A DNA stretch of 14,661 nucleotides from Prevotella sp. UBA6429 (GCA_002437285.1 DJOV01000029.1:6510-21170), one strand, 5' to 3'. Positions 1-6,968 are shown, numbered from the stretch's first letter. Notes: generated by a model not told the origin, from the letters alone. Made by a program: numbers and translations.

Positions 1-40
1 AAACTGCTCGTTAGTATCAGTTGTCGCTGATTGTTGGGTG

Positions 41-48
41 CAAAGGTA
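41..48 (-). promoter_or_regulatory. Possible Bacteroidetes -7 promoter box facing out of the window
   Basis: The minus strand reads TACCTTTG, an exact match to the Bacteroidetes -7 consensus TAnnTTTG. No TTTG -33 element is seen at the usual 19-21 nt spacing, so the call rests on one box. It would drive a gene to the left of the window. Confidence 0.3.
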
Positions 49-116
49 AGGGCGAGAAAAAGATAAACTTGCAGTAACTCCCAAATATCAATAGATTTTA
101 GGGTGTGGTTGTCGGA

Positions 117-148
117 TTGGTTCTATCCACGACCACAAATAGAACCAA
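117..148. repeat. 10-bp perfect inverted repeat, candidate recombination core site
   Basis: TTGGTTCTAT at 117-126 is repeated inverted as ATAGAACCAA at 139-148, with a 12-nt spacer. It lies about 70 bp past the integrase stop and beyond the integrase terminator, a common place for an attachment site. Arms of about 10 bp facing each other across a short spacer are typical of tyrosine-recombinase core sites, although this spacer is longer than the usual 6-8 bp overlap. It could instead be a second, weaker terminator stem or a regulator site. Confidence 0.4.
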
Positions 149-157
149 CAAAATGCG

Positions 158-197
158 AAAAGGACTATTGGAACACTACCTTTCCAACAGTCCTTTT
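158..197 (-). terminator. Intrinsic terminator of the integrase gene
   Basis: A 16-bp stem (158-173 with 182-197) closes on an 8-nt loop and starts 21 bp beyond the integrase stop codon. Read on the minus strand the only non-Watson-Crick position is a G.U wobble; on the plus strand it would be an A.C mismatch. The stem ends in TTTT and is followed by a T-rich stretch in the minus direction. This supports termination of the leftward transcript. Confidence 0.75.
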
Positions 198-218
198 CTG
201 CGTTTTGTCGTCAAATGG

Positions 219-1340
219 TTACTTTCTCAATGTAATGCAGCCAACTGAAGCACGTTTCTGTGCATCGGAAATCTTGGCATACACTTCTGTCGTAGCCACA
301 TTCTTGTGACCGAGATAACGCTGCACAACGGCTATGCTTGTACCTGCATCGAGCTGGAGACAGGCAAAACTATGGCGTGAGCAATGATAGGAGATATGCT
401 TGGTTATCCCAGCATCTTTCAGCCAATTCCTCAGCGGTGCCTGTGTCATGGAGTCTTTGAAATCGGGGAACACCTTGCCTCGTTTATCTGGTGAATAGCC
501 AATCAGTTCCAAGGCTTCCTCACTGATTGGGTTATGCACAATGTCCTTTGTCTTCTGCATTCGTGTGGTGACATACATCACACCATCGCTGCCGTATGGC
601 TGTATCTCCTCCCAAGTGAGTTTCTTGATGTCGCTCTTTCGCAATGCTGTTAGGCAAGAGAACAGGAAGGCTCGCTTCAATGCCGGGGCGGAGCAAGGCG
701 TGGATGCCAAGCGGATAACCTCGTCCTGTGAAAGATGCTCCTTGTCAGTCGGGATTGTCTCGATACGCTCCAAGAAACCGTTCGGGTTCTCCTTTATCTT
801 ATGGTCACGATAAGCAGTATGGATTGATGCACGGAAAGTTGACCAGTAGTTGGCAGCTGAGTTGATATGTAGTTTTCTGTTCTTATGCAGTCCCTGTGGT
901 GCTGTCAACAGATACTCACGAAATCTGTTGCACAAGTCCACGTTTATCTCCCCGAAGGTACACTTGCCTTGCGCGAAGGTACGGAAGTGCATATAGACGT
1001 GCTGCCACTTGGAGTTTTTCTTGTCTGCCAGTTTCTTGAAGTAGGCAAGGAAATCTCCTTTCATCTTCTCCTTGTCGAAGAAATCGTAACGCTCGTTGAC
1101 GATGGACTCGAAGCGGCGGCAGCGTATCGCCTCGGCTCTTGCCGTAAGGTTGAGATTATACTTCTGTTCCATCTGGTTCTTCGGCTTGGCATAGATGTAG
1201 ATGCCAAGCGACTCATGGCGGATGACTTTCATCGTGCTCTCGTCACGATAGCCTGGATAATAGTCAAGATAATAGGACAGCATGTGTCCGTCCTTGATTT
1301 TGCGTGTACGCAATGATACGGTCTTGCAAATGTTGCTCAT
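219..1340 (-). CDS. Tyrosine-type site-specific recombinase/integrase (phage integrase family, Bacteroidetes type)
   Basis: This is a 373-residue integrase that breaks and rejoins DNA through a covalent phosphotyrosine. About residues 1-100 form the N-terminal arm-binding type domain of Bacteroidetes integrases, 105-190 the SAM-like core-binding domain, and 205-365 the catalytic domain. The catalytic set looks complete: R234 (in TALRKSD), a likely beta-hairpin K263, H319 and R322 (in HCSRH), H345 (in LGHKN) and nucleophile Y354 (in TTEVYAK). Length is within the usual range for the family (roughly 370-420). The ATG start at 1340 has a promoter-like site 50-85 bp upstream, and a strong hairpin terminator follows the stop. 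It shares its strand with the upstream HTH gene but is separated by 128 bp, so it may be transcribed on its own. Base composition is visibly lower in GC than the genes from 2800 onward, consistent with acquired DNA. The mobilised element and its far end cannot be seen. Confidence 0.93.
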   Translation of the reverse strand: MSNICKTVSLRTRKIKDGHMLSYYLDYYPGYRDESTMKVIRHESLGIYIYAKPKNQMEQKYNLNLTARAEAIRCRRFESIVNERYDFFDKEKMKGDFLAYFKKLADKKNSKWQHVYMHFRTFAQGKCTFGEINVDLCNRFREYLLTAPQGLHKNRKLHINSAANYWSTFRASIHTAYRDHKIKENPNGFLERIETIPTDKEHLSQDEVIRLASTPCSAPALKRAFLFSCLTALRKSDIKKLTWEEIQPYGSDGVMYVTTRMQKTKDIVHNPISEEALELIGYSPDKRGKVFPDFKDSMTQAPLRNWLKDAGITKHISYHCSRHSFACLQLDAGTSIAVVQRYLGHKNVATTEVYAKISDAQKRASVGCITLRK

Positions 1341-1371
1341 AACTGATATGTATTATTGATGATTATTCGTG

Positions 1372-1388
1372 GTGAAGTGTCTCTTCAC
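1372..1388 (-). other. Small hairpin at the 5' end of the integrase transcript
   Basis: GTGAAG at 1372-1377 pairs with CTTCAC at 1383-1388 across a 5-nt loop. It sits immediately after the predicted transcription start (about 1387), so it would form the first structure of the integrase mRNA. A role in mRNA stability or translation control is inference only. Confidence 0.3.
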
Positions 1389-1393
1389 GGCTG

Positions 1394-1426
1394 CAAAGGA
1401 ATAAAATGATGCATCCGTGACTCCAA
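1394..1426 (-). promoter_or_regulatory. Probable integrase promoter
   Basis: The minus strand carries TTGG (1423-1426), a 21-nt spacer, then TTCCTTTG (1394-1401). This differs from TAnnTTTG at one base, and the -33 element is TTGG rather than TTTG. The predicted start is near 1387, giving a leader of about 47 nt before the integrase ATG. Weaker than the HTH-gene promoter, but in the right place. Confidence 0.4.
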
Positions 1427-1468
1427 TTATTTGCAGTCATTGATGGTTAATGATGAAATCATTTGAAA

Positions 1469-2419
1469 TCACAGTCCTTTTGCTGCCCTTTCTGCCATTG
1501 CACGCTCCACATCCGTCTTCAAAAGCAGATTCTTTACACCCACTTTTACCTTACTGATATGGTGAACTCTCACGATATGGCAGATGTTGGCACTTGTCAG
1601 ACCATACAACTGTTGCACCTGCTCGGTGGTATAATAGTTGTCATCGTTCATCAAGTCGGTTCTGCGAAGTTCTTCAAGATGTTCCTTGGAGTAATAGGTA
1701 CGTCCGTACTCTCGCTTTGTCGGTATCTTATGGCGGTAGGTGTATGCCCTAAGTGCTGACTTGCTCATGCTAAAGGCTTCCTCTACATCATCAGCAGTCA
1801 CCCATACCGTGATGCTGTTGATGTCAACGGCTGTACCGAAGAACTCATCAATATGCAGTTTGCTGTAATAGTTCTTGCCAGCGATACGGCACATCGGTAT
1901 CTGGTTGCGCTTGGCGGATGTGTAGAGCCAAGACTTCTTGACCTTATAAATGGACATCACTTCCTCGCCCGAATAATAGTCAAGCACCTCATTCTTCTCT
2001 TTCCCTTTTGTCGATTCCTGCTTTTGCGTTGGCTTTTCTGCTTTTGCCTTTTTACAGGGCTTGCTCTTGCTGGCAGGAATCACACGCTTGTAGGGATTGC
2101 TCTCAAACATTTTCTCAATGTCAGACTTTCTGACAAAAGACATCCTACTACTCAATCGGGAAGCTTTCAACTTGCCGTTAGCCACAAGTTTGTACACATA
2201 CTGCCGTGTGCATCCCATCAGCACAGCAGCCTTTGAGAATGTTAAATACTCTTGGCATTGCAAGTCCACGATTGGTTCAATGCCGTTAATCAAGTCCTGA
2301 CGCCTTTTCTTCCTAAGACGTTTTGCCTCCGCCTGGCATTCCTCAGAACAATACTTCTGCATACCGCTCCGTGGCACGAATGTCTTGCCACAAAATTCAC
2401 ATTTTCTTGTTGGTCTCAT
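1469..2419 (-). CDS. Helix-turn-helix protein with N-terminal zinc knuckle and four excisionase/MerR-like HTH repeats
   Basis: This 316-residue protein lies upstream of the integrase on the same strand. Residues 7-28 hold a CxxC...CxxxC knuckle (C7, C10, C24, C28) followed by a strongly basic stretch (34-40). Four similar units of about 48 residues follow: 58-105, 148-195, 206-252 and 262-309. Each has the excisionase/MerR-like pattern of a sensor-like start ('EYLTFSKAAVLM', 'YYSGEEVMS', 'WVTADDVEE', 'YYTTEQVQQ'), an HTH, then a wing with a 'YYSK' or 'FVRKSD' type turn. A Lys-rich linker (112-142) separates the first unit from the other three. Proteins with such HTHs act as excisionases or directionality factors and repressors, so a role in directing the neighbouring integrase is likely but inferred. 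The ATG at 2419 is the first in frame. Four units in one chain could bind a long array of operator repeats, and repeats do occur in its own leader. Confidence 0.85.
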   Translation of the reverse strand: MRPTRKCEFCGKTFVPRSGMQKYCSEECQAEAKRLRKKRRQDLINGIEPIVDLQCQEYLTFSKAAVLMGCTRQYVYKLVANGKLKASRLSSRMSFVRKSDIEKMFESNPYKRVIPASKSKPCKKAKAEKPTQKQESTKGKEKNEVLDYYSGEEVMSIYKVKKSWLYTSAKRNQIPMCRIAGKNYYSKLHIDEFFGTAVDINSITVWVTADDVEEAFSMSKSALRAYTYRHKIPTKREYGRTYYSKEHLEELRRTDLMNDDNYYTTEQVQQLYGLTSANICHIVRVHHISKVKVGVKNLLLKTDVERAMAERAAKGL

Positions 2420-2543
2420 ACTCTTTGATATTGCTTTGTTCTACATCATTGAGTATTCCACCGAGGGAGTAAACGGAAGTGAACCATTGACAACCTTTGT
2501 CAACCCAGTCCACGATATAACGCTTTTTGCTTATCAGTTTCAA
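2397..2543 (-). other. Short coding-like frame in the HTH-gene leader (uncertain)
   Basis: A 48-codon frame opens at a TTG (2541-2543) and ends at 2397, overlapping the start of the HTH gene by 23 bp in another frame. Its translation is balanced in composition and contains YIVDWVDKG and LGGILNDVEQ, which reads more like protein than random frame. A neighbouring frame carries the related HIVNVVDKG from the other copy of the leader repeat and ends at 2500. It could be a leader peptide, a decayed gene or coincidence. No family is recognised, and there is no ATG start. Confidence 0.2.
2487..2503. promoter_or_regulatory. Palindromic site, candidate operator
   Basis: TTGACAA at 2487-2493 and TTGTCAA at 2497-2503 form a perfect 7-bp inverted repeat around CCT. 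It lies in the predicted leader of the HTH gene, so it is a plausible operator or a small RNA hairpin. Autoregulation by the HTH protein is inference. Confidence 0.4.
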
Positions 2544-2600
2544 ATCTGTCCTTCATCGTAACCACTCGTAAACCCTTGTCAACTACGTTCACGATATGAC
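2497..2600. repeat. Pair of imperfect 25-bp direct repeats in the HTH-gene leader
   Basis: Positions 2497-2521 and 2576-2600 both follow the pattern TTGTCAAC-N3-GTYCACGATATRAC (Y = C/T, R = A/G), so two 8-bp blocks match exactly. Start-to-start spacing is 79 bp. Further short similarity extends on the left side of each copy. Between them TCGTAA is also repeated at 10-bp spacing (2556 and 2566). Such an array is typical of protein-binding sites for integrases or excisionases. No other use is evident. Confidence 0.5.
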
Positions 2601-2642
2601 AAAATAAAAGCTCCGCAAATTCTCCACGGTAGAAATACGTTG

Positions 2643-2674
2643 CAAAAATATGTGGAAAATCGGGAACTGCCAAA
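2643..2674 (-). promoter_or_regulatory. Promoter of the HTH gene
   Basis: The minus strand has TTTG (2671-2674), exactly 20 nt, then TATTTTTG (2643-2650). Both boxes match the Bacteroidetes housekeeping consensus. The predicted start near 2636 gives a leader of about 217 nt before the ATG at 2419, long for this group, and that leader contains the palindrome and direct repeats described separately. Confidence 0.65.
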
Positions 2675-2723
2675 AAGCACTCAGAAAGTGTTAAAAATCA
2701 AAGAGTATTGAAAATCAAGGCTT

Positions 2724-2731
2724 TATGTTTG
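2724..2731 (+). promoter_or_regulatory. Possible -7 box for the pectate lyase gene
   Basis: TATGTTTG matches TAnnTTTG exactly, about 40 bp before the region where the pectate lyase reading frame opens. No TTTG is present at the right spacing upstream. GGTTAGTCATA (2731-2741) recurs as GGTTAGTTATA (2751-2761) at a 20-bp interval just downstream, which might be a regulator site. Confidence 0.35.
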
Positions 2732-2818
2732 GTTAGTCATAGTAAGTTATGGTTAGTTATAAGGCTCTAAATACATGAGCGAAAATCGATTCTGGCCTAT
2801 CTTTTAGCGTCAGCAAGT

Positions 2819-5770
2819 TTGTGCGTGCATGCGCAGCAACTGGCTTTTCCTGGCGCTGAGGGCTATGGTGCCTATGCTTCCGGCGGACGGGGCGGCGCCG
2901 TGGTACACGTGACTAACCTCAACAGTTCGGGCACCGGATCGCTGGCCGATGCCGTGAGCAAGCACGGGCGCATCGTGGTGTTTGACGTGGGAGGTGTCAT
3001 CGATATCACCAAGACCAACCTCACCATCGCCTCCAACATCACCATTGCCGGACAGACGGCTCCCGGGGAGGGCATCACGCTCTACGGCGGACGCGTCATC
3101 GCATCGGGCAATTCCAACATCATCATCCGATACATACGCATGAGGGGAAGCATCGCCATGAACCGGTCCAAGTGTACGTTCACACTCGACAACTGCAACA
3201 AGGTCATACTCGACCATTGCTCCATCTCATGGGGACGCTGGGACAACGTACACATACAGAACGCCACCAACATCACTTGGCAGAACTGTATCATCAGCGA
3301 GGGCATAGACCCACAACGCTTTGGAGCCATCACTGACGGAACCACCAACTGGACGGTGGCGCACTGCCTTTGGGCAGACAACAAGAGCCGTAACCCGAAA
3401 ATGAAGTGCAATATCCAATATTATAATAATGTGGTCTACAACTATGGCATGGCCATCGTCGGCGGACATTCGGCTGCAGACCACTACCAGGACGTCATCA
3501 ACAACTATTTCATCACAGGACCCGGCAGCGGAGCGTCCAACAAGTATTTTGACCAGTGGACCGAGACGGACCACCTGTATAGTACGGGCAACTATACAGA
3601 CGGCAACAATGACGGAACGCTCAACGGTAAGCTCATCACCGACCACAATGGGGCCACAGTCATGCAGCAACCTAACTTCAAGACCACACACCCCATGAAT
3701 CTCAAGACAGCCGAAGAGGCTTACCATGACATCGTGGAGCACGTGGGCGCATCGAGAGTGAGAGACGCTCACGACAAGCGTATCATCGACCAGCTCATCT
3801 CGTTAGGAAAACAGGGAGCCTTCATCGACAACGAGAGCCAGGTGGGAGGCATAGGCACTCTCGGCGGTGGATCGCCCTTGAAAGACACTGATGGTGACGG
3901 TATGCCCGACGAATGGGAAGAGGCCAATGGGACCAACAAGGCGAAGAACGATGCCAACGTCGACTCCAACGGTGATGGATACACCAACATCGAAAACTAC
4001 ATCAACAGTCTGGCACACAAGAGCGACTACTTGAAGCCGCCATCAAAGGTGAAGGCGCATCTTGACGACGAGAGCACCGTGACACTTTCCTGGACCAATG
4101 ATGAGGAGGAAAGTCAGACTGACATCGAGCAGTCGGAAGACGGCAACAACTATACGCTCGTGGCCACCGCGGCCAGTGGTGTAAGCACCTACACCATCGG
4201 CCAACTGACACCCAAGCGGGTATACTTCTTCCGGCTGAAGGCCGTCAAAGGCGAGAAAGCATCAAGCTATTCGGAGGTGGTCTCCATCAACGATGAATAC
4301 ATGAAGGCCGGAGGTGGCACGACCATGAACACCAAGACCTTCACACCCGACGAGAAAAAGCTCTATCGCATCATCAACTACGCCACCGCAGCCTTCTACC
4401 CGAACACCACCTTTGACGGAAACGCCAAATATCTCTGCTTCAACGACAACGGGGCATTGGGGTCAACAGAAAAATTTGAATGGGACAACCCCGCCTTGCT
4501 CTGGGACATCCAGGCACAGGCCGATGACCCCACCGCCCTCACCATCCGTAACAATGGCACTGGCAAATACCTGTCACCGGGCTATCTCAACATTGACGGA
4601 GAGGACAGGATCGGTGCCGTAGACACGGTGGCCGTGTTCCACATCAATTATGTCGGCAACGGAAAGGCTTCACAGTCAGGACTGGCCGACTCCATATCGC
4701 TCTTCGTCATCAATAGCCCAGCGCTCAAAAACCAGCAAGTACGCGCCAAAAACTTCAACGACAATTGGATCTGGGGCGGCGGCACCTGGGGCCGCGCTGA
4801 CATGGTGTTCACCTTTGTCGAGGTGGGCAAGACGCTGGTTCCCTTGTATCTGAAACGGCTCCACGCCACGGTCAGCGATGCGGAGCAACTGATTAACACG
4901 GCATTGGTGGGCAATGAGACCCTATGCTATCCCGCCACGGCCCACAGGGCGCTGGTCGCCACTGTAGACGAGGCAAGGAACTTCCTCGCCCAGGCTTCAG
5001 CCCACGGGGAAGACTACTCGCAAACGGATGTGGACTCAGTGAACACGGTCGTGCAGGATGCCGTCAGCAACTTCAAAAAGACAAAAATCATGACTTGGTC
5101 CGGCTATGAGACGGAGGCGATATACAACATCTATAGCTACGGCACCATGTGGAACGCCAATACTACCACGGCCGACACAAAGACTGCCCGACGCTACCTG
5201 AGCACCATCAAGACGGCTGACAACCTGGCCGACTCGCTGATTTTCCGGGTGGGACCAAGCGATGCTGAACTCGATGCTGATGCCGCCAATCCCATCGCCG
5301 AGAGCGAAGAGGCACAATGGACCGTCAGCCAGGCTGACAATGGCATGGTGTATCTGAAGAATGTCAAGACGGGCGGTTGGCTGTGTGTGGACAATACCTT
5401 ATCGGCCACGCCGGTGAGTGTCTATCCCTATTACGCCGGAGAGGACAACGGACGCCACGCCTTCTACATTGAGACCTCTGACAGCGTCAACCGTTGCCTC
5501 AACGTGGGCGTGCCAGATGCCACCGGGATGAATGGTTCCGTCTCAATGGCTTATCCCGCCAATCGCACCCGACTGCGCTGGATGTTCGAGGAGGTTGACC
5601 CCACGGTTACGTCCATCCAGCATGCCACGACGCGCACGGCCCGCAACCATTCCACAAGATACTTCACCCTGCAAGGCATAGAAATCAACGATACTTCCGC
5701 ACACCGGCTGTACATCAGGCAGCAGACTGGCAGTGACGGCAAGGTCACATCGAAAATCATAGTCAAGTAG
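2819..5770 (+). CDS. Secreted multi-domain pectate lyase (PL1 family), 5' end uncertain
   Basis: The enzyme cleaves polygalacturonate by beta-elimination. Numbering is from the TTG at 2819, the only standard start in frame. Residues 8-300 form the PL1 beta-helix: FPGAEGYG near the start, GSLADAV, DHCSISWG at 132-139 and SRNPK at 190-194, whose R191 fits the catalytic arginine. Acidic calcium-binding repeats follow (DTDGDGMPDEWE at 356, DSNGDG at 382), then a fibronectin-III domain (407-491), a lectin-like beta-rich domain (about 503-675), a helical FIVAR-like segment (683-755), a second lectin-like domain (763-925) and a sorting-like tail (about 940-983, YFTLQGIEI...LYIRQ...KIIVK). The frame is open upstream to 2771 and encodes a signal peptide (RKSILAYLLASASLCVHA, cleavage before QQ), but without ATG, GTG or TTG to start it. 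The real start was therefore probably altered, or is non-standard (ATA at 2771). Starting at 2819 would give a protein that is not exported. Confidence 0.88.
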   Translation: MCVHAQQLAFPGAEGYGAYASGGRGGAVVHVTNLNSSGTGSLADAVSKHGRIVVFDVGGVIDITKTNLTIASNITIAGQTAPGEGITLYGGRVIASGNSNIIIRYIRMRGSIAMNRSKCTFTLDNCNKVILDHCSISWGRWDNVHIQNATNITWQNCIISEGIDPQRFGAITDGTTNWTVAHCLWADNKSRNPKMKCNIQYYNNVVYNYGMAIVGGHSAADHYQDVINNYFITGPGSGASNKYFDQWTETDHLYSTGNYTDGNNDGTLNGKLITDHNGATVMQQPNFKTTHPMNLKTAEEAYHDIVEHVGASRVRDAHDKRIIDQLISLGKQGAFIDNESQVGGIGTLGGGSPLKDTDGDGMPDEWEEANGTNKAKNDANVDSNGDGYTNIENYINSLAHKSDYLKPPSKVKAHLDDESTVTLSWTNDEEESQTDIEQSEDGNNYTLVATAASGVSTYTIGQLTPKRVYFFRLKAVKGEKASSYSEVVSINDEYMKAGGGTTMNTKTFTPDEKKLYRIINYATAAFYPNTTFDGNAKYLCFNDNGALGSTEKFEWDNPALLWDIQAQADDPTALTIRNNGTGKYLSPGYLNIDGEDRIGAVDTVAVFHINYVGNGKASQSGLADSISLFVINSPALKNQQVRAKNFNDNWIWGGGTWGRADMVFTFVEVGKTLVPLYLKRLHATVSDAEQLINTALVGNETLCYPATAHRALVATVDEARNFLAQASAHGEDYSQTDVDSVNTVVQDAVSNFKKTKIMTWSGYETEAIYNIYSYGTMWNANTTTADTKTARRYLSTIKTADNLADSLIFRVGPSDAELDADAANPIAESEEAQWTVSQADNGMVYLKNVKTGGWLCVDNTLSATPVSVYPYYAGEDNGRHAFYIETSDSVNRCLNVGVPDATGMNGSVSMAYPANRTRLRWMFEEVDPTVTSIQHATTRTARNHSTRYFTLQGIEINDTSAHRLYIRQQTGSDGKVTSKIIVK

Positions 5771-5802
5771 AAACCGCATAATGGGGCACGGCTGTGATCC
5801 CA

Positions 5803-5878
5803 CCAGTACAAAACATTCCAGCACTTTGGCCTAAGTTCACAAGAACTTCTGCCAAAGTGCTGGAATGTTATGTACCGG
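5803..5878. terminator. Long near-perfect hairpin between convergent genes
   Basis: The arms 5806-5830 and 5851-5875 pair at 24 of 25 positions. The 20-nt loop contains a further perfect 6-bp stem (AAGTTC 5833-5838, GAACTT 5843-5848), and CC/GG extend the base outward past one mismatch. It lies between the stop codons of the pectate lyase (5770) and YitT (5922), where a bidirectional terminator would be expected. There is no obvious T-run, and the stem is far longer than a usual terminator, so it may instead be a dispersed palindromic repeat or small non-autonomous element. Confidence 0.6.
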
Positions 5879-5921
5879 AGCCGAGAAAGAAGAGATGCAT
5901 GCCGCGACCAGCGCTGCATCC

Positions 5922-6854
5922 TCACACGTTGAGCGCGGCCTGTTCCTCGGGTGAGAGCTTTTGTGCCTTCGGGTGAGAGCCGTGCACCTTGAACTTGTCG
6001 AAGCCCTCGCCGTAGACACCGATGACATTGGTCTGTGTGACGAAGGCATGCGGGTCAATCTCGTTGATGATGCTGAAGATGATCTTGCTCTCGCGACGCT
6101 TGGCCATGATGAAGAGCATCTTCACTTCGTGGCCCGTGTAGAAGCCGTGGGCCTGGATGACGGTGGCGCCGCGGTGGGGATAGACGGCGATGCGGCTGGC
6201 TATCTCCTGATACTTGTCGGAGATGATGAAGAACTGCACGCTGCGCCGCATCGAGCCCACCACCTGGTCGACGCAGAAGCTCGACACCAACAGCACCACG
6301 TAACCGTAGATGACCTTCTCCCAGTCGTGGAACACCAGGTAGGAAGAGGTGATGATGACGATGTCGCAGATCATGATGACGCGGCCCAGTGAGATGTCGC
6401 GATACTTGTTGACGATGGCGGCGATGATGTCGGTGCCGCCTGTCGAGCCGTTGGACGAGAAGCCGATGCCGATGCCCGACCCGGTGAAGATGGCTCCGAT
6501 GATGGCGGCCATGAAGGGCTGGTCGTGGAGCAGTGTGGACTGGCTGGGAAACTTCTGGAAGAAGGAGGTGATGGCCGTCAGCACCAGGACGGCGTAGATG
6601 GTCTTCACGCAGAACCGGAAGCCCAAGATTTTCAAGGCGGCGACCAGCAAGGCCGCATTGATGATGAAGTAAGTCCATTGCACGGGGAAGCCAGTACCCC
6701 AGAACACGACGGAGGCCACACCCGGCACACCACCCGTGGTGATGCTATTGGGTAACAGAAAGATGTTCCAGCCTATGCTGTAGGAGATCATGCCGATGCC
6801 GATCATCACATAGTCGCGAAGCTCTTTCCAGATTTTTGCGTTTACGAATGTCAT
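5922..6854 (-). CDS. YitT family inner-membrane protein with C-terminal DUF2179
   Basis: The 310-residue protein has five to six predicted membrane segments in residues 15-200 (for example 15-35, 60-78, 84-98, 113-133, 158-175 and 181-198). It carries the glycine-rich signatures PNSITTGGVPG (35-45) and SSNGSTGGTDI (133-143) typical of YitT/DUF161 proteins. Residues 204-290 match the cytosolic DUF2179 domain (RRSVQFFII...IGVYGEGFDKFK). The molecular function of the family is unknown, and no transport substrate is claimed. A longer open frame reaches a TTG at 6971, but that codon lies inside the -7 promoter box, so the ATG at 6854 is chosen. It is convergent with the pectate lyase gene and probably a single-gene transcript with a leader of about 108 nt. 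Confidence 0.9.
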   Translation of the reverse strand: MTFVNAKIWKELRDYVMIGIGMISYSIGWNIFLLPNSITTGGVPGVASVVFWGTGFPVQWTYFIINAALLVAALKILGFRFCVKTIYAVLVLTAITSFFQKFPSQSTLLHDQPFMAAIIGAIFTGSGIGIGFSSNGSTGGTDIIAAIVNKYRDISLGRVIMICDIVIITSSYLVFHDWEKVIYGYVVLLVSSFCVDQVVGSMRRSVQFFIISDKYQEIASRIAVYPHRGATVIQAHGFYTGHEVKMLFIMAKRRESKIIFSIINEIDPHAFVTQTNVIGVYGEGFDKFKVHGSHPKAQKLSPEEQAALNV

Positions 6855-6968
6855 ATACTTATCTTTTTCAAGGTCTGTTTCATTGATTATTTCTTGCAAA
6901 GGCAATGCAAACCGATGCAGGACATCATACTTGTTTGACTGTTCTGCTGAGGTGCAGCCTATCTTATG

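Larger units (their letters stand above)
2418..2708. repeat. 12-bp inverted repeats flanking the HTH-gene promoter and leader
   Basis: ATACTCTTTGAT at 2418-2429 recurs inverted as ATCAAAGAGTAT at 2697-2708, enclosing 267 bp. The left copy overlaps the ATG of the HTH gene and the right copy lies about 65 bp before the pectate lyase reading frame. The enclosed segment holds the best promoter in this intergenic region. The geometry resembles invertible promoter segments of Bacteroides, but 12 bp is short and inversion is not shown by this sequence. Confidence 0.45.

Noticed and set aside
1449..1463. AATGAT-GAA-ATCATT hairpin after the HTH gene stop as a terminator
   Set aside because: The stem is short and AT-only, and no T-run follows in the direction of transcription.
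2810..3217. 135-codon minus-strand frame opposite the start of the pectate lyase
   Set aside because: It is antisense to conserved PL1 sequence and shows no independent signals.
6055..6678. 207-codon His/Arg-rich minus-strand frame within the YitT gene
   Set aside because: It is a frame shadow of the YitT coding sequence without domain features.
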